From SIG440 sp045646865 (GTDB lineage Bacteria; Bacillota; Clostridia; Monoglobales; Monoglobaceae), in NCBI GenBank assembly GCA_045646865.1, contig JAZRLM010000019.1, forward strand, positions 1-64,000: 64,000 nucleotides of DNA, read 5' to 3'. This document shows positions 32,545-42,093 of the stretch, piece after piece (position 1 is the stretch's first letter; the number at the start of each line of letters is the position of its first letter). The position numbers were made by a program, and so were the translations under genes. The notes under the pieces were generated by a model, which ran no database searches, was not told the DNA's origin, and worked only from the letters and a program-made list of their open reading frames with translations.

Positions 32545-34782
32545 ATGGTTGCACAGGTGGTTTTAAACAATAAGGAACAGAATATTGATAAAGTCTTTGA
32601 TTATTCCGTACCCAAAACGCTTGAAGAAAAGCTGTCGGTGGGTATGCGTGTTTTGGTGCCCTTTGGTTGGGGCAACAGACGTGTTGACGGAATTGTTATT
32701 GGCATAAAAGACACAAGTGATTTCAAAAATCTTAAGGAACTCAGCAGTATTCAAGGCAGAGAGCCTGTTTGCGAGCCTTGGATTTTAGATCTTTGTCTTT
32801 GGGTAAGCCGCAAATATTTCTGTTCTTTGTATCAGGCAATCCGTCTTGCTACCCCTCCGGGAATGACTTCAGGAGTTAAAGAAAAAAGTGTGAAAATTGC
32901 ATCACTCAAACTTGGCAGAGAGGCGGCATTCGGCATTGCCGACGCTTTGCGCGAAAAAGGAGCAGTAGCTCAGGCAAGAATTATTGAGGCACTTCTTATG
33001 TCAGATTCAATGCCATTTGCTAAATTGGTTGGCGAAAAAGGTGGGAGCTATGAGGCGATAAAAGCTCTTGAGAAAAAAGGATATATAACAACCGACAATC
33101 AGCAGATTGAAAGACAAGCCTATGATGAAACAAAATACCAAAAAACTGTGGCTTATACACCTACGCCTGAACAAAAGACGGTGATTGACCATCTTTACAA
33201 TACAATTGAAGAAGAAAAGTTTGAAAAAATTCTTCTTCGTGGCGTAACGGGCAGCGGCAAGACAGAAGTTTTTTTGCAGGCGATTGAGAGGGTTATCCAA
33301 AAGGGCAAGAATGCAATAATGCTTGTGCCCGAAATTTCACTTACACCACAAATGGTACAAAGGTTTGTGTCGCGTTTTGGAAATTCGGTGGCGGTTATTC
33401 ATAGTGCACTGTCCGCTGGTGAGCGTTTTGACCAGTGGAATAAAATCAAAAATGGCGAAGTTAAGGTTGTTGTGGGCGCAAGGTCTGCGATTTTCGCACC
33501 ATTTAAAAATATAGGTATTATAATACTTGATGAGGAACACGAAAACAGTTACAAGTCAGAAACAAGCCCAAGATACCACGCAATTGATGTAGCAGAAAAA
33601 CGTGCCAAAGATGAAGATTCAATATTGCTTTTGGCATCGGCAACTCCGTCAATTTCTGAATTTTACAGAGCAAAGCAGGGCGAATATACCTTGTTTGAAA
33701 TGGTAAAGAGGTATAATCAGGGTGCTATGCCCGAGGTAAATATTGTTGATATGCGTGGTGAGTTGTTTGAAAATAAAAACCGTTCATCAATAAGCTTTAA
33801 ATTGCAAAGAGAAATACAACAAAATCTGGATAATGGACAAAAGACAATTCTGTTTTTGAACAGAAGAGGGTATTCAACCTTTGTTTCCTGCCGTGAATGT
33901 GGCGAGGTTATAAATTGTCCTGATTGCAGTATTGCAATGACTTATCACAAGGGTAAGGATTTGCTTTCCTGTCATTATTGCGGATATACAAGACGCAATG
34001 TTACCGAATGTCCGTCTTGTGGCTCGTCATATGTGAAATATTTTGGCACAGGAACACAGAAAATTGAGGAAGAATTATACAAACTGTTTCCGTCTGCAAA
34101 GGTTTTGAGAATGGATACAGATACAACCTCTCAAAAGGGCGGTCACGAAAAAATTCTTGATGAATTTTCAAAGGGCGGTGCTGATATTCTGCTTGGTACA
34201 CAAATGGTTACAAAAGGTCTTGACTTTCACGATGTAACGTTGGTTGGAGTTCTGGCGGCAGATACATCCCTTGCGGTTGACGATTTTCGTGCCAACGAAA
34301 GAGGCTTCTCACTCTTCACACAGGTATGCGGCAGAGCAGGCAGAGGAGATTTGAAGGGTCGTGCTGTAATTCAGACCTATCAGCCGGCAAATACCACCAT
34401 TAACTATGCAAAAGAACACGATTATATTTCTTTTTATGAAAATGAGATAATGCAAAGAAAAAGGTTGAATTATCCGCCGTTTTGTGACATAATATATATA
34501 ATGGCAACAGGTGAGGATGAAGAGTCTGTAAAATCGGTAATCGAGGATATAGGCAAGACTATTGACAAGCAGATGCGTTCTGATAAAAATATTTTTTCAA
34601 AATCAGGACCGTCACCTGCGCCCATTGCAAAAATAAAGAATAATTTCAGATACAGAATTTTGCTGAAATGCAGGGATTATGACAATGTTCACGGCTTTTT
34701 GCGTGAAATCTATGAACAGCACGAAGGCTCAAAGAGTGCGGTTTATTTAAGTGTTGACGTTAATCCAACCAATATGTATTGA
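32545..34782 (+). CDS. priA: Primosomal replication-restart helicase PriA
   Basis: PriA restarts collapsed replication forks by 3'-5' unwinding and helicase loading. The 745-residue protein has the N-terminal DNA-binding domain, Walker A GVTGSGKTEVF, the Walker B DEEH (LDEEHENSYKSE), and an insertion with zinc-binding cysteines in CRECGEVINCPDC, CHYCG and CPSCGSS. Late helicase motifs include GTQMVTKGLDFHDV and QVCGRAGR. I use ATG 32545; GTG 32536 is the alternative. def follows after 34 bases. Confidence 0.95.
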   Translation: MVAQVVLNNKEQNIDKVFDYSVPKTLEEKLSVGMRVLVPFGWGNRRVDGIVIGIKDTSDFKNLKELSSIQGREPVCEPWILDLCLWVSRKYFCSLYQAIRLATPPGMTSGVKEKSVKIASLKLGREAAFGIADALREKGAVAQARIIEALLMSDSMPFAKLVGEKGGSYEAIKALEKKGYITTDNQQIERQAYDETKYQKTVAYTPTPEQKTVIDHLYNTIEEEKFEKILLRGVTGSGKTEVFLQAIERVIQKGKNAIMLVPEISLTPQMVQRFVSRFGNSVAVIHSALSAGERFDQWNKIKNGEVKVVVGARSAIFAPFKNIGIIILDEEHENSYKSETSPRYHAIDVAEKRAKDEDSILLLASATPSISEFYRAKQGEYTLFEMVKRYNQGAMPEVNIVDMRGELFENKNRSSISFKLQREIQQNLDNGQKTILFLNRRGYSTFVSCRECGEVINCPDCSIAMTYHKGKDLLSCHYCGYTRRNVTECPSCGSSYVKYFGTGTQKIEEELYKLFPSAKVLRMDTDTTSQKGGHEKILDEFSKGGADILLGTQMVTKGLDFHDVTLVGVLAADTSLAVDDFRANERGFSLFTQVCGRAGRGDLKGRAVIQTYQPANTTINYAKEHDYISFYENEIMQRKRLNYPPFCDIIYIMATGEDEESVKSVIEDIGKTIDKQMRSDKNIFSKSGPSPAPIAKIKNNFRYRILLKCRDYDNVHGFLREIYEQHEGSKSAVYLSVDVNPTNMY

Positions 34783-34816
34783 TTATAAAAGTACGAAAGG
34801 TAAGGTAAGAGGTATT

Positions 34817-35281
34817 ATGGCTATAAGAAAGATTGTAACATTAGGCGATGATGTTTTAACAAAAAAATGCCGCCCCGTTGAAAAGTTTGATGACAGACTA
34901 AACGAGTTGGTGAATGATTTATTTGATACCCTGTATGAATCAGGCGGTGCAGGTCTTGCTGCTCCACAGGTGGGAGTTTTGAGACGTGTTGCGGTAATTG
35001 ATATTGATGAAGGTCCTATTGAACTGATTAATCCTGAAATTATCAGCACAGAAGGCTCGCAGACAGGTGCCGAAGGTTGCCTCAGCAACCCCGGCAAATA
35101 TGGCATTGTTACCCGTCCGCAAAAAGTAACCCTTCGTGCTCAGGACCGCAAGGGTGAGTGGCACGAATATACTGGTGAAGACCTTCTTGCTAGAGCATTC
35201 TGCCACGAAACAGAGCATCTTGACGGAAAGATGTTTATGGATCTGGTTGAAGAATGGGTTGAACTGGACAACAATAATTAA
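34817..35281 (+). CDS. def: Peptide deformylase
   Basis: The enzyme removes the formyl group from new proteins. All three motifs are present: GAGLAAPQVG, EGCLSNPG with the metal-binding Cys, and HETEHLDG with the two metal-binding His and the catalytic Glu. ATG 34817 follows TAAGAGGT and gives 154 residues beginning MAIRKIVTLGDD. It pairs with fmt downstream: one adds and the other removes the formyl group. Confidence 0.95.
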   Translation: MAIRKIVTLGDDVLTKKCRPVEKFDDRLNELVNDLFDTLYESGGAGLAAPQVGVLRRVAVIDIDEGPIELINPEIISTEGSQTGAEGCLSNPGKYGIVTRPQKVTLRAQDRKGEWHEYTGEDLLARAFCHETEHLDGKMFMDLVEEWVELDNNN

Positions 35282-35301
35282 TTTCTGTCAGGAGAAGATT
35301 T

Positions 35302-36231
35302 ATGAGAATTTTATTTATGGGAACTCCCGAATTTGCAGTTCCGTGTTTAGAAGCACTTATAAAATCCCAACATCAGGTAGTGGGCGCAGTAACGCAGCCG
35401 GACAAGCCTGCGGGCCGAGGTCACAAGCTGACACCGCCACCTGTTAAGGTATGTGCAGAGGAAAATGATATAACGGTTTTTCAGCCTGAAAGTCTTAAGG
35501 ATTTTGCTTTTAAAGCTGAACTTGATGAACTTATGCCTGACCTTATCATTGTAGTGGCGTACGGTAAAATTTTGCCTGAGTATATTCTGAATTTCCCCAA
35601 GCACGGATGCATTAATATGCACGCATCACTTCTTCCAAAATACCGTGGGGCAGGTCCTATACAGTGGGTGGTTGTAAACGGAGAAAAGAAGACGGGCATT
35701 ACATCAATGCTGATGGAAAAAGGTCTTGACACAGGCGATATGCTGCTTAAATGTGAAACAGAAATCGGTGAGTATGAAACAGCCGACCAGCTTCACGACA
35801 GACTTATGGTTATGGGCGCAGATTTGATGATTGAAACCATAAAACAGCTTGAAAAGGGTGAGCTTAAACCCGAAAAGCAGAATGATGAAGAATCCTGCTA
35901 TGCACCAATGATTTCAAAGGATACTGCAAAAATTGACTGGTCAAAGCCTGCAAGGGAGATTATACATCTTATTTGTGGAATGAATTCCTGGCCAGTTGCC
36001 CATACCCTATATATGGGTGAACTTATGAAGATTTATATGGCGCGCATTGGTAAACCTTCAAAGAGTGCCTGCGGTCAGATTATATCTGCTGATGAAAAGG
36101 GCATTGAGGTTGTATGCGGTGATGGCAATACAATAATTGTTACAGATGTTCAGTTTAAGGGGTCCAAGCAGATGAAGGTGCGTGACTGGCTTAACGGACA
36201 TAAAATCGAAATCGGCGAAATCTTAGGATAG
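35302..36231 (+). CDS. fmt: Methionyl-tRNA formyltransferase
   Basis: The enzyme formylates initiator Met-tRNA using 10-formyl-THF. It starts MRILFMGTPEFAVPCLEAL, with the folate-binding loop SLLPKYRGAGPIQW and the catalytic Asn-His-Asp region (NMHASLLP, GLDTGDML). The 309 residues include the usual C-terminal OB-like domain. The start follows CAGGAGAAG, 20 bases after def. Confidence 0.95.
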   Translation: MRILFMGTPEFAVPCLEALIKSQHQVVGAVTQPDKPAGRGHKLTPPPVKVCAEENDITVFQPESLKDFAFKAELDELMPDLIIVVAYGKILPEYILNFPKHGCINMHASLLPKYRGAGPIQWVVVNGEKKTGITSMLMEKGLDTGDMLLKCETEIGEYETADQLHDRLMVMGADLMIETIKQLEKGELKPEKQNDEESCYAPMISKDTAKIDWSKPAREIIHLICGMNSWPVAHTLYMGELMKIYMARIGKPSKSACGQIISADEKGIEVVCGDGNTIIVTDVQFKGSKQMKVRDWLNGHKIEIGEILG

Positions 36232-36286
36232 TTACATATCCTCAAGCTGAGGATATAAAATGTTAAATTATAGAAAGGTGACAAAA

Positions 36287-36988
36287 ATGGGACTTGGATA
36301 TTTTTATGGTATTGATATGACATACATCATACTGGTTTTGCCTGCATTGATTTTTACAATGTATGCGCAGTCAAAGGTGAATTCAACATTCAATAAATAC
36401 AGAACTGTTGGCAACAGAAGGGAATATACCGGTGCTCAGGTTGCTCGTAAAATCCTTGATATGAACGGACTTCATAATGTTATTGTTGAAAGAGTTGCGG
36501 GAAACCTTACCGACCATTTTGACCCAAGAACAAATGTAGTAAGACTGTCGGATGCCACATACAGCAGTACGTCTGTTGCCGCTATCGGTGTTGCAGCACA
36601 CGAGGTTGGACACGCGGTTCAACACGCACAGGGGTATGCTCCGATAAAGGTGCGTAATGCAATTGTTCCTGTAGTGCAGATTGCTTCATATGCCGCATGG
36701 CCGCTTGCTATTTTTGGCGTAATACTTGCCTTTGACGGACTTGCTAATTTTGGTGTTCTGCTTTTTGGTGCGGTTGTACTGTTTCAGCTTATAACTCTCC
36801 CTGTGGAGTTTAATGCATCGGCAAGAGCTATCAGAACTTTAGAGAGTAATATGATACTTGATTCCGACGAGCTTGCTGCATCCAAAAAGGTGCTTAGTGC
36901 AGCGGCAATGACCTATGTTGCATCTGCGGCTGTGGCGATTGCAAACCTTTTAAGACTGCTAAGTATCGTAGGCAGAAGAAGAGATTAA
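36287..36988 (+). CDS. YugP-like zinc metallopeptidase (membrane)
   Basis: The 233-residue protein has an N-terminal membrane helix, the soluble zinc-peptidase motif HEVGHAVQHAQGY near residue 105, and two further hydrophobic segments after it. This is the YugP/neutral zinc metallopeptidase family; substrates are unknown. ATG 36287 follows GAAAGGTG, and an ATG nine codons upstream lacks a site. A 9-bp palindrome (36236-36256) without a T tract lies just before it. Its place between fmt and rsmB recurs in Clostridia. Confidence 0.82.
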   Translation: MGLGYFYGIDMTYIILVLPALIFTMYAQSKVNSTFNKYRTVGNRREYTGAQVARKILDMNGLHNVIVERVAGNLTDHFDPRTNVVRLSDATYSSTSVAAIGVAAHEVGHAVQHAQGYAPIKVRNAIVPVVQIASYAAWPLAIFGVILAFDGLANFGVLLFGAVVLFQLITLPVEFNASARAIRTLESNMILDSDELAASKKVLSAAAMTYVASAAVAIANLLRLLSIVGRRRD

Positions 36989-37007
36989 TAGATTGGGCTG
37001 TGAGATT

Positions 37008-38291
37008 ATGACGGCAAGAGAAATTGCCCTTAAGGCATTATATGACATTGAAATAAATGGAACTTATACAAATGCTGCACTGAATTTGGCACTGTCCGGT
37101 ACAGAGCTTGGTGCAAGCGACCGTGGATTGGTTACAGAGCTGATATATGGCGTGGTATCAAATAAAACGGCCATTGATTTTATTATATCAAAATACTCAA
37201 AAATAAAAATCAAGAAAATGACACCCTGGGTTCTGTCCATTCTGCGTATGGGAGTTTTTCAGATTTATTATATGGACAGAATTCCTCATAGTGCCGCTTG
37301 CAACGAGGCTGTAAAGCTGGCGAAAAAATATTCTCACCGTGCGGGCACAGGTTTTGTCAACGGTGTTCTGCGTTCTTTTGCACGCGAGGTTGAAAAATTC
37401 GAATTTCCACAAGGCAAGAGTGATGCAGAATATTTGTCGCTTAAATATTCCTATCCATTGTGGATGACCGAAAAATTAATAAACGAATATGGAGCAGAAC
37501 GTTGCAGAGACCTTTATGAAGAAAACAATAAGGCTCACGGCGTATTTTTAAGGGTAAATACTCTTAAAACTTCAACCGACGAACTGGTTGAAAGGTTAAC
37601 AACTGAAGGTGTTAATTGTGAAAAAACCTGCATTGAAGGATGTCTTAAGGCTTGCGGTAGATTAAGTATTGATAACTCTCCTGCATACAAGGAGGGGCTT
37701 TATTCTTTGCAGAATATATCGTCACAAAAGACGGTTGCGGCTCTTGCACCATTACCTGGTGATACTGTTATAGATATGTGTGCGGCTCCAGGCGGAAAAA
37801 GCTGTGCCATTGCCGAGAAAATGGAAAATCGCGGCAAGGTTATATCTTGTGATGTATTTGAACATAAGGTTGAGCTTATAAAGAAATCTGCCCAAAGACT
37901 GGGAATTGATATAATTGATGCAAGACTTCAGGACGGAACTGTGTGTGTTGAAAAACTTGAAAATTCAGCAGATTGTGTTCTGGCAGATGTACCTTGTTCG
38001 GGACTTGGAGTGTTACATAAAAAGCCTGATATAAAGTGGAGACGCAGCAAAGAAGATATAGAAGAACTGTGCAAAATTCAAAAAGAAATTCTTAAAACCG
38101 CGGCAAGATATGTAAAATCAGGTGGAACATTGGTTTACAGCACATGTACAATTTTGCCCGAAGAAAACAGAATTCAGATTGATGAATTTCTGAAAGAACA
38201 CAGCGAATTCAAGAAACTGTCCGAGGAACAAATTCTCACAGGTGAAATGGGCGAAAGTGGATTTTATATATGCAAAATGATGAAGGGATAA
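37008..38291 (+). CDS. rsmB: 16S rRNA (cytosine-967-C5) methyltransferase RsmB
   Basis: The protein has an N-terminal NusB-like RNA-binding domain (AREIALKALYDIE, then ASDRGLVTELIYGV) and a C-terminal SAM-dependent methyltransferase with DMCAAPGGKSCAIA, ADVPCSGLGVLHKKPD (catalytic PC motif) and YSTCTILPEEN (second catalytic Cys). The length of 427 residues is usual. ATG 37008 gives the standard N-terminus; a TTG five codons upstream is less likely. Confidence 0.93.
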   Translation: MTAREIALKALYDIEINGTYTNAALNLALSGTELGASDRGLVTELIYGVVSNKTAIDFIISKYSKIKIKKMTPWVLSILRMGVFQIYYMDRIPHSAACNEAVKLAKKYSHRAGTGFVNGVLRSFAREVEKFEFPQGKSDAEYLSLKYSYPLWMTEKLINEYGAERCRDLYEENNKAHGVFLRVNTLKTSTDELVERLTTEGVNCEKTCIEGCLKACGRLSIDNSPAYKEGLYSLQNISSQKTVAALAPLPGDTVIDMCAAPGGKSCAIAEKMENRGKVISCDVFEHKVELIKKSAQRLGIDIIDARLQDGTVCVEKLENSADCVLADVPCSGLGVLHKKPDIKWRRSKEDIEELCKIQKEILKTAARYVKSGGTLVYSTCTILPEENRIQIDEFLKEHSEFKKLSEEQILTGEMGESGFYICKMMKG

Positions 38292-38298
38292 ATCGTTT

Positions 38299-39324
38299 AT
38301 GATAAATCTTTTGGATTATAGTTGTGACGATCTGAAACGGCTGGCAAAGGAACTTGGTCAGCCGGAGTTTCGCGGCAAGCAGATTTATGAATGGATATAC
38401 CGCGGTGCAGAAACATTTGAGGATATGTCAAATCTTCCGAAAAGTTTCAGGGAAAGATTAGCGCAGGAAGCAACAATAAATAGTGTAAAAATTTGCGAAA
38501 AATATGTATCAGACATTGACGAAACACGCAAGTATCTGTTACAATTAAATGATGGGAACTATATTGAGTCTGTTCTGATGAAATATGAGTACGGATATAC
38601 CATTTGTGTTTCATCACAGGTTGGTTGCAAAATGGGTTGCAAGTTTTGTGCATCAACCCTTAACGGATGGGTGAGGAATTTAACCCCAGGTGAAATTCTT
38701 GGGCAGGTTATGTGTGTTCAGAAGGATTTGGGGCAGAGAATTTCTAATATAGTTATGATGGGGATTGGCGAACCTCTTGATAATTTCGATAATGTACTTA
38801 AATTTATAGAGCTGGTAAATGCAGACGGAGGGCTCAATATAGGGCAAAGACATATTTCTATTTCAACCTGCGGTCTTGCGGAAAGAATACGCGAGCTTGC
38901 CGAAAGAAAAATGCAGATAACGCTGCTTATTTCATTGCACGCGCCTGATGATGAAAGACGTTCACAGATTATGCCCGTAAATAACAGGTATAATATTGCC
39001 GAGTTGATGGATGCCTGCGATTTTTATATTCAGCAGACCGGAAGACGAATTTCCTTTGAATACACCTTGATTTCGGGGGTTAATGATAATTTAGCCGAGG
39101 CAGACAGTCTGGCGGATTTAATCAGGGGAAAGCTGTGTCACGTGAATCTGATTCCTGTTAACAAAGTAAAGGAAACAGGATTTGACAAAAGCAGCAGACA
39201 ACGTGTTGATGACTTCCGTGCAAGGCTGGAAAAACGAGGTATTTCAGCAACGGTGCGGCGTGAAATGGGTAGCGATATAAATGCCGCCTGCGGACAGCTG
39301 CGAAATAAAAAGACTAATATTTAA
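38299..39324 (+). CDS. rlmN: Dual-specificity RNA methyltransferase RlmN
   Basis: This radical SAM enzyme methylates C2 of A2503 in 23S rRNA and of A37 in some tRNAs. The cluster motif CKMGCKFCAS (CxxxCxxC) lies near residue 113, followed by MMGIGEPLDNFDNV and the C-terminal catalytic Cys in AACGQLR. It starts 7 bases after rsmB. The length of 341 residues is normal. Confidence 0.95.
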   Translation: MINLLDYSCDDLKRLAKELGQPEFRGKQIYEWIYRGAETFEDMSNLPKSFRERLAQEATINSVKICEKYVSDIDETRKYLLQLNDGNYIESVLMKYEYGYTICVSSQVGCKMGCKFCASTLNGWVRNLTPGEILGQVMCVQKDLGQRISNIVMMGIGEPLDNFDNVLKFIELVNADGGLNIGQRHISISTCGLAERIRELAERKMQITLLISLHAPDDERRSQIMPVNNRYNIAELMDACDFYIQQTGRRISFEYTLISGVNDNLAEADSLADLIRGKLCHVNLIPVNKVKETGFDKSSRQRVDDFRARLEKRGISATVRREMGSDINAACGQLRNKKTNI

Positions 39325-39373
39325 GTTTGACATAAATGAAGCCCGGGATCCCGGGCAGAAAGGCTATGATAGT

Positions 39374-40132
39374 ATGGTTTTAAAAGTATGCGGTATGACC
39401 AATATAGGCAAACGCCGCGAACTGAATGAAGACAGCTTCAAAATCTGCGGTTTTGAAAATGGAGCACCGCTTGGAGTTTGTGTTCTTGCAGACGGAATGG
39501 GCGGTCATAATGCAGGTGAAATTGCAAGCAGTACTGCTGCAGAAATTGTGGCAGATGAACTTGCAGAAGACCTGAACAAGACAGAGGATAAGGATATTTG
39601 CCATAGTATTGCGGCGGCTATTGATTTTGCTAATTCACGAATATACGAAATGTCTTTATCAAACCGCGAGCAGGCAGGTATGGGAACTACTTTGGTTGTT
39701 GCATATGTTAAAGACGAGGAATTATGGGTTGCCAATATCGGTGACAGCCGTGCGTATGTGGTAAATGCAAAAGAAATCTGCAAGATGACAATTGACCATT
39801 CCATTGTGGAGGAATTGGTAAGACGGGGAACAATTACCCGTGAAGAGGCACGCAACCATCCTGACAAAAATATAATTACACGAGCATTGGGTACCGATAA
39901 GTTTGTGGATGCAGATTATTATGACTACAAACTGTCGGAAGGCGAGACGGTGCTTTTGTGTAGTGACGGACTTACTGAAACTGTCAGGGATGAAAGAATA
40001 CAGGAAATTATTGTGAACGAAGAAGATATAGATAAAGCTGTTGACGCACTTGTTGAAGAGGCAAATAAAAATGGCGGTGTTGATAATATAACCGTAGTTG
40101 CCTTTCGCGTTGAAAAGGAGGAGAACAAATGA
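39374..40132 (+). CDS. prpC: PP2C-type protein phosphatase PrpC
   Basis: The enzyme dephosphorylates targets of the partner kinase PrkC. The 252-residue protein has the PP2C metal-binding motifs ADGMGGHNAGE, IGDSRAYV, CSDGLTETV and GGVDNITVV. ATG 39374 gives the usual short N-terminus (VLKVCGMTNIGKRRELNED). Further open frame upstream overlaps rlmN and is not coding. Its stop overlaps the prkC start (ATGA). Confidence 0.94.
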   Translation: MVLKVCGMTNIGKRRELNEDSFKICGFENGAPLGVCVLADGMGGHNAGEIASSTAAEIVADELAEDLNKTEDKDICHSIAAAIDFANSRIYEMSLSNREQAGMGTTLVVAYVKDEELWVANIGDSRAYVVNAKEICKMTIDHSIVEELVRRGTITREEARNHPDKNIITRALGTDKFVDADYYDYKLSEGETVLLCSDGLTETVRDERIQEIIVNEEDIDKAVDALVEEANKNGGVDNITVVAFRVEKEENK

Positions 40133-42054
40133 CTTTGATAGGTAAGGTTCTTGCGGATAGATATGAAATAATCGAAGAAATAGGAAGCGGCGGAATGGCC
40201 GTTGTATACAAAGCAAAGTGTCAACTGCTTAACAGATATGTTGCAGTGAAGGTGCTTCGTCCCGACCTTCAGAATGACGAAGAATTTGTACGCAGATTTA
40301 ATGTTGAGGCTCAGGCTGCGGCAAGTCTTACACACCCCAACATTGTGTCAATTTATGATGTAGGCTATGAGGATGGTCTGCATTACATTGTAATGGAATA
40401 TATCAAGGGAAAAACATTAAAAGAATATATTGATGAAAAGCATATCCTGCCCTGGCGTGAGGCGGTTGATTATACAATACAGATTGCCAAGGGTCTGGAG
40501 CAAGCACATAAAAACTCAATTATTCACCGTGACGTAAAGCCTCATAATATAATTATGACCTCGGATAAAGTTATGAAGGTAACTGATTTCGGTATTGCAA
40601 GAGCAAATGTTCAGTCAACGGTTACCTGCGAGGATAATGCCATAGGCTCGGTTCATTATATTTCACCTGAGCAGGCAAGAGGCGGCTATACAGACGAGCG
40701 GTCTGATATATATTCACTTGGTGTTGTGCTTTATGAAATGATTACGGGTACTGTTCCTTTTGACAGTGAACGTCCGGTAACTGTTGCCATTATGCATTTG
40801 CAGGAAAAACCAATTCCACCTCGTGAACATAATATCAGTATTCCGCGCGCGCTTGAAAAAGTTGTGCTCAAATCTATGACAAAAGAAATTTCGGCAAGAC
40901 ATAAAAGCGCGTCAGAGTTTATAGAAGAACTTACAGAGGTTCTTAATGATCCTACCAGACAAATACCTGATGTTTCAGAAGAAAAACCAAAGGCTGAAGA
41001 AATGGGTGCAACCATAATAATGCCTGCGGTAAAACCTGAAGATATTGAAACAATCGAGACTGAAATAGCAGAGAAAGAAACTGTATCTCAATCCGAAGAA
41101 CCTGAAAAGGAGGATTCAGAAATGCCTGCAAGCAAGAAGAAACCCGTAAATGTTCAGAAAATTGACAAAAAGAAGGAAAAAAAGGTTGTGGCAGTTGCTG
41201 TTATATGTGCGATTGCAGTTATTGCATTTCTTTCATTTGGTATTATGAAAATTACAGGTATAGGAAGCCTGTTTATGAACGGCGGCGATGTTGACATACC
41301 TTATGTTTTAGGTATGACGGTTGATGAGGCAAATCAAAAATGCGTTGAAATTGTGGGAAAAAATGCAGATTATATGATTAACGTAGTAGAGGGCAAGGTT
41401 GTTGAAAGTGAACAGCCTGAAGGAATAATTCTTACACAGAATCCCAAAGCAGGTGAAAAGGTAAGAAAAGGAGAGGTCATTACTGTTTATGTAGAAGTAA
41501 GCAAGGGAACAACCATAATGCGTCTTAAAAATTATGCAGTAAATAATCAGGAATCACGTTTGGCTGAAATTGATGCCACACAAGACGGTTTTGTTGTTGA
41601 AATCGTAAAAGAATTCAGTGATGAGGTTCCCAAAGGTGTTATCATAAAACAGGCACCTGCGGCCGGAGAAAATGTAAAAAAAGGAGATACAATTACCTTC
41701 TACGTAAGTGACGGACCCGAAAATGATGAGGATGACAATACCGATGTTAATAACATTGACGTTAATAATCCTTCGGTTAATAAAAAACCTGATAAACCGG
41801 CAACAAACACAAATTCCGGTGAAGACGTTCAGCCTGCTCCACAGAAAAAGAGTACAATGTTGACAATATACGGTCCAAGGGACAAAGACAACGCACTTGT
41901 TCAGGTTAAAGTTAACGGAAAGTCTGTATACAGCAAAAATCTGAATAAAGGCCAGAGCGATACTGTAAAACTTGAGGGAACATCAAGCTCTATTGAGGTA
42001 GAGATTCTTTATGATGGTGTGTTGCAGCAAAAAGGAACGGTACAACTTCAATAA
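40129..42054 (+). CDS. prkC: Membrane Ser/Thr kinase PrkC with PASTA domains
   Basis: PrkC senses muropeptides or lipid II with its external PASTA domains and phosphorylates division, translation and metabolic proteins. The kinase domain fills residues 1-270, with the glycine loop GSGGMAVVYKA, the catalytic HRDVKPHNI and DFGIA. An acidic linker and a membrane helix (about 352-375) follow. Outside are two PASTA domains (about 389-458 and 460-528), a low-complexity Asn/Pro linker, and a C-terminal beta-rich segment. Two PASTA domains is fewer than the three of Bacillus PrkC. It overlaps prpC by 4 bases. Confidence 0.93.
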   Translation: MTLIGKVLADRYEIIEEIGSGGMAVVYKAKCQLLNRYVAVKVLRPDLQNDEEFVRRFNVEAQAAASLTHPNIVSIYDVGYEDGLHYIVMEYIKGKTLKEYIDEKHILPWREAVDYTIQIAKGLEQAHKNSIIHRDVKPHNIIMTSDKVMKVTDFGIARANVQSTVTCEDNAIGSVHYISPEQARGGYTDERSDIYSLGVVLYEMITGTVPFDSERPVTVAIMHLQEKPIPPREHNISIPRALEKVVLKSMTKEISARHKSASEFIEELTEVLNDPTRQIPDVSEEKPKAEEMGATIIMPAVKPEDIETIETEIAEKETVSQSEEPEKEDSEMPASKKKPVNVQKIDKKKEKKVVAVAVICAIAVIAFLSFGIMKITGIGSLFMNGGDVDIPYVLGMTVDEANQKCVEIVGKNADYMINVVEGKVVESEQPEGIILTQNPKAGEKVRKGEVITVYVEVSKGTTIMRLKNYAVNNQESRLAEIDATQDGFVVEIVKEFSDEVPKGVIIKQAPAAGENVKKGDTITFYVSDGPENDEDDNTDVNNIDVNNPSVNKKPDKPATNTNSGEDVQPAPQKKSTMLTIYGPRDKDNALVQVKVNGKSVYSKNLNKGQSDTVKLEGTSSSIEVEILYDGVLQQKGTVQLQ

Positions 42055-42093
42055 TCTGTGAAGGGTCAAACTTCGGCTATTAAGAAGAGGTGA

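Noticed and set aside
36236..36256. Palindrome ATATCCTCA/TGAGGATAT between fmt and the YugP gene
   Set aside because: No T tract and only 31 bases before the next start; could affect mRNA stability but not enough to call a terminator.
40714..41015. Minus-strand frames across prkC
   Set aside because: They are shadows of the kinase and linker coding sequence, with no start signals.
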